Assembly: GCA_013360215.1 (NCBI GenBank)
Contig: JABWCP010000018.1
Coordinates: 1 to 62,016, forward strand
Source of the DNA: a bacterium
GTDB lineage: Bacteria > CLD3 > SB21
Direction of reading: 5' to 3'
Length of the DNA stretch: 62,016 nt
Shown here: in pieces, positions 33,937 through 44,300 of the stretch
How the letters are laid out: each line of letters opens with the position of its first letter
Position numbering within the stretch: the stretch's first letter is position 1
Position numbers and translations under genes: made by a program
The notes under the pieces: generated by a model
The model's database searches: none
What the model saw: only the letters and a program-made list of their open reading frames with translations
Told to the model about the DNA's origin: nothing

Positions 33937-35388
33937 TTATGCTAAAAGTCCAAGTTTTTTCATACGCATGACAAGTGTCGTGCGTTTCATACCGAGTAAT
34001 TTAGACGCTTCGGCTTTATTTTCGCCCGTTTGATGCAGCACAAACCGTATATACTCCCGTTCCATATCTTCGATCGGAAGCAGCGCACTCACACCGAAAA
34101 CCGTACCCCCTTCGGGCAAAACAGGCACCACCGCCGACCGCTTGACTTTGAGCAATTCGTCAGGAATGTCGCCCATCTCCAAATGGCTACCCTCCGCGAA
34201 CACCATCATGCGATGAATGATGTTTTTTAATTCGCGGATATTGCCTTTCCATTCCAAAGACGACAAATGATCCATCGCCTCGCGGGAAATCGAAACAATG
34301 GATTTGGCCGATTTTTTATTGTACTCATTGATAAAATAATTGATTAATAACGGAATATCGTCGCGGCGATCACGTAAGGGCGGCAAAGCGATCGGAAGCA
34401 CATTGAGACGGTAAAACAAATCGCTGCGAAAACGTTCTGTTTTGCATTCTTCGACGAGTTCCCGATTACTGGCGGCAATAACGCGCACATTGACCGGGCG
34501 TGATTTGGTATCGCCGATGCGCCGAATCTCACGCTCCTGCAAAACCCGCAACAGACGCGCCTGCAACGGCAAACTGGTGTTTGATATTTCATCCAAAAAA
34601 ATCGTTCCGCCGTCGGCTTCTTCAAAAAGTCCTTTACGATCCGCTACGGCGCCCGTAAAAGCGCCTTTGACGTGACCGAACAGTTCACTCTCCAACAGCG
34701 ATTCGGACAACGCACCGCAATCCACCGCTACCATCGGAAAATTCTGACGTTGACTGTTATGATGAATGGCCCGCGCAACAAGCTCTTTGCCCGTACCGCT
34801 TTCGCCGGTAATCAGCACGGTCTCATCGGCAAGTGATGCAGCCTTGATGATGCGCCGAATCTGATTCATACTCGGACTGACGCTGACGATATTGTCCAGA
34901 GCATATTCTTTTTCGATCTCGGACTTGAGAAGAATGATTTCTTTCTGAAGTTTTTCTTTTTCCAGCTGAAGCCGGGTGATGTCATCAATACGCTGCGCGT
35001 TGGCAAGATTTTCTTCGTATTTTTCGATCGCCGCATGCACATCCCACATGAGCGCTTCACTATCCCACGGCTTGGTGATGTAACGGAAAATTTCACCCTC
35101 ATTGATCGAAGCGACCAAATCGGAAATGTCCGTGTACGCCGTAAGTACGATGCGCACAATGGTGGGGTATTGCTCCTTGATTCGTTTGAGCAACTCGACA
35201 CCGGTGATTTTGGGCATTTTCTGATCAACGATAGCGACCGCCACGCTGTGTTGCTGCAGCAGCTCCAAAGCCTCCAGCGCACCTTTAGCGGTATACACCT
35301 GATACTTTTCTTCGAAAAGTTTCGACAGGATATTTAATATGACCGGTTCGTCATCAACGCAGAGGATACTGTGGCGTTTGGACGTCAT
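33937..35388 (-). CDS. Sigma-54-dependent response regulator (NtrC family)
   Basis: The 483-residue protein has three domains. An N-terminal receiver (SILCVDDEP, Asp in VAIVDQKMPKITG, Thr/Lys in YITKPWDSE) is followed by a coiled linker. The AAA+ activator domain has Walker A GESGTGKE, the sigma-54 contact loop GAFTGA, Walker B GGTIFLDEIS and the RxxxF arginine finger region. A Fis-type helix-turn-helix ends the protein (ENKAEASKLLGMKRTTLVMRMKKLGL). It activates sigma-54 promoters when phosphorylated. No histidine kinase is adjacent; the gene begins inside the rlmD stop codon (ATGA). ATG at 35388 was chosen over an upstream codon because it starts directly at the receiver domain. Confidence 0.94.
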   Translation of the reverse strand: MTSKRHSILCVDDEPVILNILSKLFEEKYQVYTAKGALEALELLQQHSVAVAIVDQKMPKITGVELLKRIKEQYPTIVRIVLTAYTDISDLVASINEGEIFRYITKPWDSEALMWDVHAAIEKYEENLANAQRIDDITRLQLEKEKLQKEIILLKSEIEKEYALDNIVSVSPSMNQIRRIIKAASLADETVLITGESGTGKELVARAIHHNSQRQNFPMVAVDCGALSESLLESELFGHVKGAFTGAVADRKGLFEEADGGTIFLDEISNTSLPLQARLLRVLQEREIRRIGDTKSRPVNVRVIAASNRELVEECKTERFRSDLFYRLNVLPIALPPLRDRRDDIPLLINYFINEYNKKSAKSIVSISREAMDHLSSLEWKGNIRELKNIIHRMMVFAEGSHLEMGDIPDELLKVKRSAVVPVLPEGGTVFGVSALLPIEDMEREYIRFVLHQTGENKAEASKLLGMKRTTLVMRMKKLGLLA

Positions 35389-36791
35389 ACGTTTTTTCTC
35401 ATTTGTACGATATTCTCTATATGGTATGTGTGCGGAAACATATCTACCGGTTGTACACGTTCGATGGTATAATGCGCTTGCATCAGAGCAAGGTCGCGCG
35501 CTTGCGTAGAAGGATTGCAACTAACGTACACTATTTTATCCGGCGCCAAACGCATCACACTTCGAATGACATCTTCGTGTAACCCGGAACGCGGCGGATC
35601 GAGTATCACCACATCCGCTTTGGTTTGCAACGTATCCAGTGTCGTACGCATATCACCGTTAATAAACCGGCAATTGTCGGCGCGGTTTCGTGTGGCGTTT
35701 TTTTCCGCATTGCGGGTTGCACTTTCGATTAACTCTATACCGATCACTTCACGCGCCCGGTCGGCAATATATATCGCGATACTGCCGGTACCGCAATACA
35801 AATCCAAAACTACTTCATGACCTTTCAGATCCGCCATTTCACGGATGGTGCGATATAGCACCTCTGCGCCCAATGTATTGGTCTGAAAGAACGAACTGGA
35901 TGATATTTCAAATTCAAGACCGTCTAATTTTTCCGTGATCACGCTTTGTCCATGCAAAAGATTTTCGCGTTCGGCGAACGCTACTTGCGATTTACGGTCG
36001 GTGATCCCGTTGATCAGGCTGGTAATTTGCGGAAACTTATTTATGATCGCCTGTTTAAATTCCTTCATAATCTCCGGCTGATCCGAATACGTCATAACAT
36101 TGACCATCAAATGGCCGGTATGTACGGTTTCGCGAATAATCAAGAAACGCCAGAAGCCTTCGTTGGTCTGCACGGAGTACGGCGGTAATCCGCTACGCTG
36201 TGCAAAATCGCGCACAAAGGCGAGAATATCGTTAGCCAAAGGCGATTGCAAATAGCACTGATCAATGTGAAGAATTTTATCGAACCGTTGAGGAACGTGC
36301 ATACCGAGCATAAACGAACGCGGCGGCCCTTCCGATGTTTTATCTACAACCCACTCCGTATCGCCGAAAGTAAACTCCATTTTGTTACGGTAATGAAAAA
36401 TGCGCGGCGATCCGAGCGGTGCGGGTATATCAAGTCCTTTAAAACCGCCGATGCGTTCAAAAACATCAATCACGTTACGGCGTTTAAATTCCAACTGTGC
36501 ATCATAATCCACATCCTGCCATTTGCATCCGCCGCATATTCCGTAATGCGTGCAGGCGTGATCTACGCGAAAACGCGAAGGTTCGATAATTTGCAGCGAT
36601 CGGGCTTCGGCAAAATTTTTCTTCTTTTTCATTACCCGGGCTTGTACGCGATCGCCGGTAATGGCACCCTCCACAAACACGACAAAATCATGATAACGCG
36701 CCACGCCTTGACCGCCAAACGTGACCGTTTCGATATCAAGCGTCACATCGTCGCCTTTGCGCAGGATCGGTATGTCCGTCGTTTCGATCAT
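35385..36791 (-). CDS. rlmD: 23S rRNA (uracil-1939-C5)-methyltransferase
   Basis: This 468-residue SAM-dependent RNA m5U methyltransferase is of the RlmD/RumA type. It has an N-terminal TRAM domain (DVTLDIETVTFGGQGVARYHD), the 4Fe-4S cysteines in HACTHYGICGGCKWQ, SSSFFQTNTLGAE, the SAM site VLDLYCGTGSIAIYIA, VILDPPRSGLHEDVI, and the catalytic cysteine in IVYVSCNPSTQARDL. It is joined by 4-nt ATGA overlaps to the Ser/Thr kinase gene upstream (36788-36791) and the sigma-54 regulator downstream (35385-35388). The specific uracil position is inferred from the best-known family member. Confidence 0.92.
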   Translation of the reverse strand: MIETTDIPILRKGDDVTLDIETVTFGGQGVARYHDFVVFVEGAITGDRVQARVMKKKKNFAEARSLQIIEPSRFRVDHACTHYGICGGCKWQDVDYDAQLEFKRRNVIDVFERIGGFKGLDIPAPLGSPRIFHYRNKMEFTFGDTEWVVDKTSEGPPRSFMLGMHVPQRFDKILHIDQCYLQSPLANDILAFVRDFAQRSGLPPYSVQTNEGFWRFLIIRETVHTGHLMVNVMTYSDQPEIMKEFKQAIINKFPQITSLINGITDRKSQVAFAERENLLHGQSVITEKLDGLEFEISSSSFFQTNTLGAEVLYRTIREMADLKGHEVVLDLYCGTGSIAIYIADRAREVIGIELIESATRNAEKNATRNRADNCRFINGDMRTTLDTLQTKADVVILDPPRSGLHEDVIRSVMRLAPDKIVYVSCNPSTQARDLALMQAHYTIERVQPVDMFPHTYHIENIVQMRKNV

Positions 36792-38410
36792 TTTTTCTTG
36801 GCCGGTTCCAGTTCGTATTGCAATGTATAATTTTGATCCGGTGTAAAGTTACGTTCAATGGCACTCGTCACATAACCTTCTTTTTGCAGGAATATTTTAT
36901 GCAAACCCGTTTTTACTGAAGGAAAAATCAAACCCGTCGGAGATTTGCCGAGCGGTTTGGACTTGAGGTCATCCAAATGCACCGATACGCCGGCCGGTTC
37001 AGAAATAACGGCAAATCCGTAACGACGCGACTCCGGACGAACACCGTCCAACGAAGCTGCAATTTTGGTCAGATCCAAATTGAGAGCTTTGGATTCGTCC
37101 GCACCGTCGAGTGTAAAATTATATTCATAGGTGTGGTACAAAAGCGGAAAACGAATTTTAATCGCGTTGCGTCCGGGTTGTAAATTATCAATAATCAACG
37201 ATCCGCCAAAATTATCATCCAATGGAAATTCCGAATCATTGACATAGACACGTGTATCTTTGATCGTCTGACGATCGGAGCGTACACTCAGCGCTAAACG
37301 GCCATACGGATCATAATTACCCAGCGGATGATCACTGGGCCAAAAAAGATATGCCAGAACACACAAGATAACCAGTGCGGCGCTGCCCAAGACGAGGTGA
37401 CGCTTATTCAGAACAAAATTATTGTTTTTTTCCGTATCGACCGGGCGTGTTGAGGTTTCCGCTGTTTCCACAGACACCGGAGCCGGCAAAACAAATACAT
37501 TCATGTCCACAATTTTATCTTTGGTGGTTGCCGCTTCGTAATAACGAACCAACCAATCACGAATTTCTATTTGCGACATGGATTGAAGATATTTGTTGAG
37601 ATCTTTGATAATCTCACTCGTCGTCGCATATCGTTGTCGGAGACTTTTGACCATAGCCCGGTGCACAATATCGACCAATGCGGGCGGCAAGTGCGGATGT
37701 GTCTCGGATAGCGGCGTAAATTTCCCCTGCGCGATCAGCGAAATCAGAGTCATGTTGGTATCGGCCGTGTACGGCTTTTTACCGGTCAGCATTTCATACA
37801 TCATAATACCGAGACTGTACACATCGCTTTGCGGTGTGAGCTGATCGCCCGAGGCCTGTTCCGGCGACATATATGACGGTGTGCCAACGATCACGCCGGT
37901 CGCGGTCAGGTGACTTTTTCCGGCATCTTCTTCATGTTTGGCGATACCAAAATCCATCAGTTTGACTTGCCCGTTTTTTCCGAGACGGACATTGCTGGGT
38001 TTGATATCGCGATGAATAATTCCGTTTTCGTGCATGTGTTCCAGGCCACGGCACACTTCGCGAGCGATCATGGCGACAATCATCGGAGGAATCGTCGTTT
38101 TGGATTTGATGATCGGGCTGATATCAACGCCGTCAACGTACTCCATCACCAGATAATGATTATTCTGATCATCGGTAAAATAATCAAAGATCGCCGGGAG
38201 GTTTTCTTGTTTGAGTGTCGCCGACAACCGGGCTTCGCGTTCAAAGCGGCGCACTTTATCTTTTTGTTCGCCCTTCACGACTTTGATAGCGACGAGACGT
38301 TCCAACGCAGGATGCCGTCCAAGAAAAACGGTCGCCATACCGCCAACGCCGATTTGTTTGATGAAGTCGTAACTTTGATTGAGATTTGCCATAGTACTCG
38401 TCTGCCGCAC
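36788..38410 (-). CDS. Transmembrane Ser/Thr protein kinase with PEGA domain
   Basis: The protein has about 534-540 residues (ATG at 38410 or 38392). The cytoplasmic Hanks-type kinase occupies about 10-275. It has the glycine loop IGVGGMATVFLG, the lysine in VAIKVVKG, catalytic HRDIKPSNVRL, DFGIAKHEED, and activation-loop end GTPSYMSPEQASG. All catalytic residues are kept, so it should be active. A membrane helix lies near 335-355 (LVLGSAALVILCVLAYLFW). The extracytoplasmic part is beta-rich and includes a PEGA domain near 465-535 (GFAVISEPAGVSVHLDD... GLHKIFLQKEGY). It heads the chain kinase-rlmD-regulator-rluE with 4-nt overlaps, which suggests that signalling and rRNA modification genes share one transcript. 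Confidence 0.93.
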   Translation of the reverse strand: MRQTSTMANLNQSYDFIKQIGVGGMATVFLGRHPALERLVAIKVVKGEQKDKVRRFEREARLSATLKQENLPAIFDYFTDDQNNHYLVMEYVDGVDISPIIKSKTTIPPMIVAMIAREVCRGLEHMHENGIIHRDIKPSNVRLGKNGQVKLMDFGIAKHEEDAGKSHLTATGVIVGTPSYMSPEQASGDQLTPQSDVYSLGIMMYEMLTGKKPYTADTNMTLISLIAQGKFTPLSETHPHLPPALVDIVHRAMVKSLRQRYATTSEIIKDLNKYLQSMSQIEIRDWLVRYYEAATTKDKIVDMNVFVLPAPVSVETAETSTRPVDTEKNNNFVLNKRHLVLGSAALVILCVLAYLFWPSDHPLGNYDPYGRLALSVRSDRQTIKDTRVYVNDSEFPLDDNFGGSLIIDNLQPGRNAIKIRFPLLYHTYEYNFTLDGADESKALNLDLTKIAASLDGVRPESRRYGFAVISEPAGVSVHLDDLKSKPLGKSPTGLIFPSVKTGLHKIFLQKEGYVTSAIERNFTPDQNYTLQYELEPAKKK

Positions 38411-38442
38411 CGCCGGATGCGTTATGTTTGATAGATTACGTT

Positions 38443-38475
38443 ATAAAAAAAGGGGCTGTTTTTGTGAACAGCCCC
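38443..38475 (-). terminator. Rho-independent terminator after hpf
   Basis: Read on the minus strand, GGGGCTGTT and AACAGCCCC (38452-38475) form a nine-base-pair stem with a six-base loop, and seven T residues follow. It lies about 30 bp beyond the hpf stop codon and upstream of the kinase gene, so it separates the two transcripts. Confidence 0.9.
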
Positions 38476-38505
38476 AATGTAATGGATTCTTAAGGGATTT
38501 CAAAA

Positions 38506-38841
38506 TTATTCTTCGTCTTCATCGATGATCGGCATTTTTTTAACGGACTTCTTTTTCTTGTCTTTGATCTTATCATTAAACTTTTTGATCTGCGACTCGA
38601 GTTTGTCCATAGCCAAATCGGTAGCTTTGGTCACATCGGCATCTTTGGCTTTGACGTTGATCACTTTGCCGAAAACTTTCACGTTGACTTCGACGACCTC
38701 TTTGAGCTTTTCTTTGTCCACGATGACTTCGCAGTCAATGATATGATCATGATACCGATCCAGCTTCTCCAGTTTTTCTTCGATGTAGGCTTTCACTTTA
38801 GGGCTCATTTTCTGGTGCCGTGCCGTGATACGGATTTTCAT
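38506..38841 (-). CDS. hpf: Ribosome hibernation promoting factor (HPF/RaiA family)
   Basis: The 111-residue protein has the S30AE/YfiA fold: MKIRITARHQKMSPKVKAYIEEKLEKLDRY at the start, then EVIVDKEKLKEVVEVNVKVFGKVINVKA, and the closing helix TKATDLAMDKLESQIKKF. It binds the ribosome in stationary phase or starvation and blocks translation. The start at 38841 is set by AAGGAG six bases before the ATG; a TTG 15 bp upstream is unlikely. The short C-terminal tail is basic then acidic (KDKKKKSVKK...DEDEE). The dimerising domain of long HPF is missing, so it is a short-form protein. Confidence 0.92.
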   Translation of the reverse strand: MKIRITARHQKMSPKVKAYIEEKLEKLDRYHDHIIDCEVIVDKEKLKEVVEVNVKVFGKVINVKAKDADVTKATDLAMDKLESQIKKFNDKIKDKKKKSVKKMPIIDEDEE

Positions 38842-38934
38842 AACAGACTCCTTCAAATTAGATAATTAACCGACGGGAAACAGAAGCCCGGGCACAATCG
38901 AAGATCATGCCCGTTATAACAAAACATTTTCATT

Positions 38935-39831
38935 TCATTTTGCGCGCGGATGTGCTTTTTCATAGACTTTTTTCAAACGATCAACCGTAACGTGCGTATA
39001 TACCTGTGTGGTTGAGAGATTTTCGTGACCCAGCAAATCTTTCACGGCACGCAGATCCGCGCCATTGTCCAGTAAATGCGTAGCAAACGAATGCCGCAAA
39101 ATATGCGGACTCAGTTTTTTGGCATCGGATACTTTTTCGAGTGCGCGCTTGACCAAACGCTGAACGGCAAGCGGGGTAATCCGTTTACCGTTTTTTCCGA
39201 GAAATACGGCGTTTTTATCGGCGGACGAAACGGACCGTCGGTAATCAATGTAACCTTGCAACGCCGCTCCGGCATGTTTTCCCATAGGAATAATTCGCTG
39301 TTTGGCGCCCTTACCGAAAACCGAAAGCGTACCACCGGTAAAATTGATATCGGAAAAATTGAGACCCGTCAATTCGCTAAGACGGATACCGCAGCCATAA
39401 AACAATTCGAGGATTGCGCGATCGCGTAAGCCTTCCGGGGTACCGGCATCGACATAATCAAATACATCACGCACCTGTTCCTGACCAAGGAATGCCGGCA
39501 TTTTTCTTTCAAATTTGGGTGTAGCAATGAGTTTGGCCGGATTGGCCGTAATGATTTGCTGTTTGGTCAGATATTTAAAAAAGGATTTTACGGCGGATAA
39601 TTTGCGTGCGATACTTTTTTTCTGCAACCGATCACGGCTGAGTTGACCAAGATAAGCACGAATTTCGTTTTTGGAAATATCGGATGCATCAAACGATGAA
39701 CTGTCGAAACGCGTCTCGACAAACGAAATAAATGCTGCGACATCCGTATGGTATGCGCCCACCGTTTTATCGGAAAAATTACGTTCGGCGTCGAGATATT
39801 TGAGGAAATCGTGTAGGTGTTGTCTGATCAT
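38935..39831 (-). CDS. Tyrosine recombinase, XerC/XerD type
   Basis: The 298-residue protein has the N-terminal core-binding SAM-like domain (FLKYLDAERNFSDKTVGAYHTDVAAF). In the catalytic domain, GCGIRLSELTGL carries the first Arg. HILRHSFATHLLDNGADLRAVKDLLGHENLSTTQVYTHV carries the His-x-x-Arg, the second His and the nucleophilic Tyr. All catalytic residues are present. It resolves chromosome dimers at dif; XerC or XerD cannot be told apart from sequence alone. It lies 93 bp upstream of hpf on the same strand, and neither gene overlaps. Confidence 0.9.
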   Translation of the reverse strand: MIRQHLHDFLKYLDAERNFSDKTVGAYHTDVAAFISFVETRFDSSSFDASDISKNEIRAYLGQLSRDRLQKKSIARKLSAVKSFFKYLTKQQIITANPAKLIATPKFERKMPAFLGQEQVRDVFDYVDAGTPEGLRDRAILELFYGCGIRLSELTGLNFSDINFTGGTLSVFGKGAKQRIIPMGKHAGAALQGYIDYRRSVSSADKNAVFLGKNGKRITPLAVQRLVKRALEKVSDAKKLSPHILRHSFATHLLDNGADLRAVKDLLGHENLSTTQVYTHVTVDRLKKVYEKAHPRAK

Positions 39832-40026
39832 TAAAAATCAATCAATTCGATTGATCGGCCGGTATATTATGTGCACCGATAAAAGTTAAGCAACAAAACG
39901 AGAGCTGTCAAGGACGGAACGGTGTTTTTTGATAAAATATTCAATTTTTTTTCAAAGTTTCGTTCATCGGCAAAGGATCATCGTAATTTAAGAACCTCTT
40001 AACTGTTTCTAATTTAACGATATAAG

Positions 40027-41196
40027 CTACCGCCCCATCGCCGTACGGATATCTTTCATACTGTCGCCGCCGTACTTTTCCAGCAAGGGATTGATCAAAG
40101 CCAAGGCCAACATGGATTCCGCCACGACACTGCATGCGGGCACCGATACCGTATCGGTGCGTTCTTTATGCGCACTGGCGGCTTCATGCGTACGGATATC
40201 AACCGACATCAACGGCCGCGCCAATGTCGGTATCGGTTTCATCGCACAGCGCACGATGATCCGTTCACCGGTCGTCATTCCGCCTTCCAATCCTCCGCTG
40301 CGATTGGTTTTACGGTAATACCCCCGAACATCATCATAAAAAATCGCATCGTGCACTTCCGAACCCCATTGCAAGGCGTTATCAAATGCGCTTCCGATTT
40401 CCACGCCTTTAACCGCCGGTATCGAAGCCATATGCTGCGCAATCACACCGTCCAATTTTTTATCCCAATGCGTATAACTGCCGATTCCCGCAGGCAAACC
40501 ATCCGCATACACTTCAAAAATTCCGCCGAGTGAGTCGCCTTGTTTTTGCGCTTCTTTGATGACGGCGATCATACGTTGTTCGGCTTCCGCATCCAAAACA
40601 CGTACGGAGGATTGATCGGCTTTTTCATTGATCGCCTCCGCCGTCATCGCATCCACACGAAGCTTCTCCGATTCAGCCGCGGTCAGAGATGCGCGCCCGA
40701 TATGCGTCACGTGCGACGCAATACGAATACCGCACGATAATAAAACTTCACGCGCCACGGTCCCCAGCGCCACGCGCATCGCCGTTTCACGGGCACTGGA
40801 TCGTTCGATCACAGGGCGTATATCATCAAAATCAAATTTTAGTGCCCCGGCCAAATCGGCATGCCCCGGTCTAGGAAGAGTTACCGGCTTGATGGTTTTC
40901 AAAATCTCCGGCGATGGGGTTCCCGTCATCATTTTGTCTGTCCAATTTTCCCAGTCGTTATTGCGAATGCGCAATCCTATCGGTGCACCGATGGTTTCAC
41001 CGAAACGAACGCCGGAAATAATTTCCGCCTGATCGGTCTCGATTTTCATTCGACCGCCGCGTCCATAACCCTGTTGGCGGCGCCAAAGTTGATGATTGAT
41101 GGCATCAACCGACAATTTCAGATGCGCGGGCACACCCTCTATAATGCCTACCAATCCCGAACCATGCGATTCGCCTGACGTCAACCAACGTATCAT
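40027..41196 (-). CDS. aroC: Chorismate synthase
   Basis: The 389-residue enzyme makes chorismate from 5-enolpyruvylshikimate 3-phosphate using reduced FMN, the last common step to aromatic amino acids. Signatures are LTSGESHGSGLVGIIEGVP near the start, RQQGYGRGGRMKIE, PRPGHADLAG, RSSARETAMRVALG and GGLEGGMTTGERI. The length suits the family. ATG at 41196 was chosen because the family begins with the xxWLTSGESHG motif and AGGGAAT precedes it; the 51-bp longer reading would add residues unlike the family. Confidence 0.96.
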   Translation of the reverse strand: MIRWLTSGESHGSGLVGIIEGVPAHLKLSVDAINHQLWRRQQGYGRGGRMKIETDQAEIISGVRFGETIGAPIGLRIRNNDWENWTDKMMTGTPSPEILKTIKPVTLPRPGHADLAGALKFDFDDIRPVIERSSARETAMRVALGTVAREVLLSCGIRIASHVTHIGRASLTAAESEKLRVDAMTAEAINEKADQSSVRVLDAEAEQRMIAVIKEAQKQGDSLGGIFEVYADGLPAGIGSYTHWDKKLDGVIAQHMASIPAVKGVEIGSAFDNALQWGSEVHDAIFYDDVRGYYRKTNRSGGLEGGMTTGERIIVRCAMKPIPTLARPLMSVDIRTHEAASAHKERTDTVSVPACSVVAESMLALALINPLLEKYGGDSMKDIRTAMGR

Positions 41197-41313
41197 ATAA
41201 GGATTCCCTAAAAAATTAAACTCGCAAACATGTGTTATGAATTGCAATTATAGGCCAAAAAAGGTATAATTAAAACAGCTAAAAAACGAATTCTTATGAG
41301 GAAAATACAGTCT

Positions 41314-44300
41314 ATGAAGAGGATTATTGCATTAGTTTTATCGCTGTGTGCTGCGGTATCGGCCTCCGCCCAGTGGCCGCGTTTATCGGTTAAAACAGCT
41401 GTCACCGCTATTGCCGTGGAAGATACGGTAACCTGGATCGGCACCAACGATGGTATTCGCGGCGTCGTTAACGGAACAGAGAAATTTTATTTTGACAAAG
41501 GCAACGGTCTGACGTCCAATATCATCCGCGCTATCACGATCGACAACCAAAACCGAAAATGGATCGCGACGGAAGAAGGCCTTAACGTACTTGACGGAAA
41601 GAAAGTCAAACAATACCTCAAGAGTCCGGAAACTTTGCCGACCAACGAAATCAACAGTGTCCACGCCGATGAAGAAGGCAATGTGTGGATCGGTACGGAA
41701 AAAGGATTGGTACGTATCAGCGGCAACAGTTGGACGCTTTTAGATCGTAAAACGACCTTGGACGGCCTTCCATCAAACACCATTCGCGGGATCAGTTCGG
41801 TTTGGAATGGCCCGGTTTGGATCGCAACAGATGACGGCTTGGTTTCATACCACAACAAAAAATGGGCGCTCTATACACGCAAACTAAATAACCTTCCGTC
41901 CGATGACGTATTTGACGTGGTCGCGGATCCCTCCACCGGCAACGTATGGATCGGAACTTCGCGCGGCGTCGCTTTATTTGACGGAAAATTGATGACGCAA
42001 TTTCTTTCCGATATACCGGTGCGCGCCCTGACTTTGGATAAGATCGGACGCTGCTGGGTCGCCACCAAAAACGAAGGCGTGCATCTGATCGACGGTGCGC
42101 GTGTCGTGAAGTACTCGACTAAAGAAGGAATGCTCGTATCCGACGAAGGATATGCTGTCACGTGCGACGCGTTCAATACGATATGGGCAGGTCATCAGCT
42201 CGGTGTTCAAATTTTTTTAGATGAATCCATAGGGAATCGCATCGCTCCTTATTTTCTTACCGAGGCGCAAAAAGCATTTTGGTCCAACGACAATACGCGT
42301 GCCCGTTTATACTACAACCATATTGTCAACCGGTCGTACTTATCCGCAACACCGGAAGCCGCGACCGCAATGATCGGGTTGGGTGAACTCTACGAACGCG
42401 AAGCTATGACCGAACGCGCTGCCGATACCTACCTTCGTTTTACGGAGCGCTTTCCGAACGATGCACGTACAAAAAATTTGCTTTTGAAATCGGCACAACT
42501 GCAGTCACAGATAAAAAAATATGCTGAATCCGCTGCTACGTATCAGAAATTTATCACACTCTACAAGGACGATGCGGACGCTTTTACCATAGCGTGGATG
42601 CGTTATAATCTCTTAGAACTCGCCGGTGATTCGGTGAATGCGCTTCAGACGCTGCAAAATCTTAACACACAATTCCCGTCCAATCCGCGTGCCGACGAAA
42701 TTCGCTGGCGGGTACTCTCTGCCGGAAATTCTGCCGGGACAGCATCTAAAGAACTTAGTGCCTTAGCTAATTCGACACGTGACTTTGAAGTACAATACCA
42801 GCTCGCGTCCCTTTATGATGCCCAGCACCGCAAAGATATACTCGAAGGCATGCAAGGCAGCATCACATGGCAAACGCTGTCATCACCTTCCGCCGTCACC
42901 TCCATACTCGAAGACGGCGACATTGCCTGGGCGTCTACATCCGGCAACGGTGTTGTCAAATGGGACATCAAACTCAACGCTCTTACCTCCTACAGCGACG
43001 GACTGAAAACACCGATGGTAAAATCGTTTTATATGGATGCAGATCGTGATCTGTGGGCCATGATCGAAGGCGTACCCGAGAGTAATTTGTATAACATGAA
43101 TTACAGCAAGAATCGCTACAAGTGGATTATACAACCCGCGCCCTTCGCGAAAAAGACAGTAAATCAGGTACTCTATCGTGCTAAAACTAAAACTACGATT
43201 TGCGCTACCGATCAGGGATTGCAGATCGTCGGTAAAGGCGGTCGCCTTGTAACAGCCAAAAACGGTTTGCCGTCCGATAAAGTAAAATTTATCGCCGACG
43301 ACAGTCAGGGTATTTTGTGGCTGATCTCCGACAACAAGTTGGTACAGTTTGACAAAGAACCCAAAATGATCTTATACACCGGCGAAACCAATTTTACAGA
43401 GGTGCGCGGCTTTTTTATTGATGCCAAGGACAATAAATGGCTGGCGACCGATCGCGGTTTAGTACGCTATGACGGCACATGGAAATCGTACACACAAAAA
43501 GACGGACTTATCAGTGACAATGTCACTTGCGCGGCCGTTTCGCCGTCCGGTAAAATTTTGACCGGCACGTCATCCGGTGTCAGTTACTTCAATGGTACGT
43601 ATTGGATCAGTTATACCACGGAAACCGGATTACCATCCAATGATGTCAAAGCCGTACTTTTTACCAAAGATGAGACCGTGTGGGTAGGAACCGATAAAGG
43701 CATACATATTCGCAAGGCCGAAGGTGACGGCGATCGTGTATTACTGATTCGCAAGGTACTTGCCGAAGAAGATTCGCTTTTGAATATACGCGCATATGAC
43801 AAACTCCGTACCGTCTATGCATCGGTAAATATCTTCGGCGATCTGACGGAATGGGTAGCCTACAAAACGGCTAATACATATGAAATGGAAAAACGCTGGG
43901 ATGATGCATTCCAATTGTACACAAAAATCCGTACCGATAATCCGGTCACGACCTTGGCGACGGATGCGCGTATGTACCGTGTCGCCCGTGCCTTTGAAAA
44001 TGCGGGCGAATCAGCCAAAGCTATGCCGATTTATTTTGACCTTGCCGAACGGTATAAAACATATACGGACGGCAACTATCGCGTCGAAGAAGCGCTGGTT
44101 CGCATTATCCGCAACTACCAAAAAGAAAACAACATTCAACGCGCGTTGGAACAGGCCCGGCAAATAATGGCCATGTACCCCCGTTCACCGTGGCTTCGTG
44201 AAGTGCGATTCATATTCACGCAGATCACTGAAAATGCTCCTCCCAAAGAAACGTCCACGATGGCGCTTCTGCAGGAATGGCTTAACCGCTTTCCGGATCA

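Noticed and set aside
39837-39855. Hairpin ATCAATC-GATTGAT before the Xer gene as a terminator or dif-like site
   Set aside because: No T-run and no similarity to the 28-bp dif pattern; seven base pairs in AT-rich DNA can be chance.
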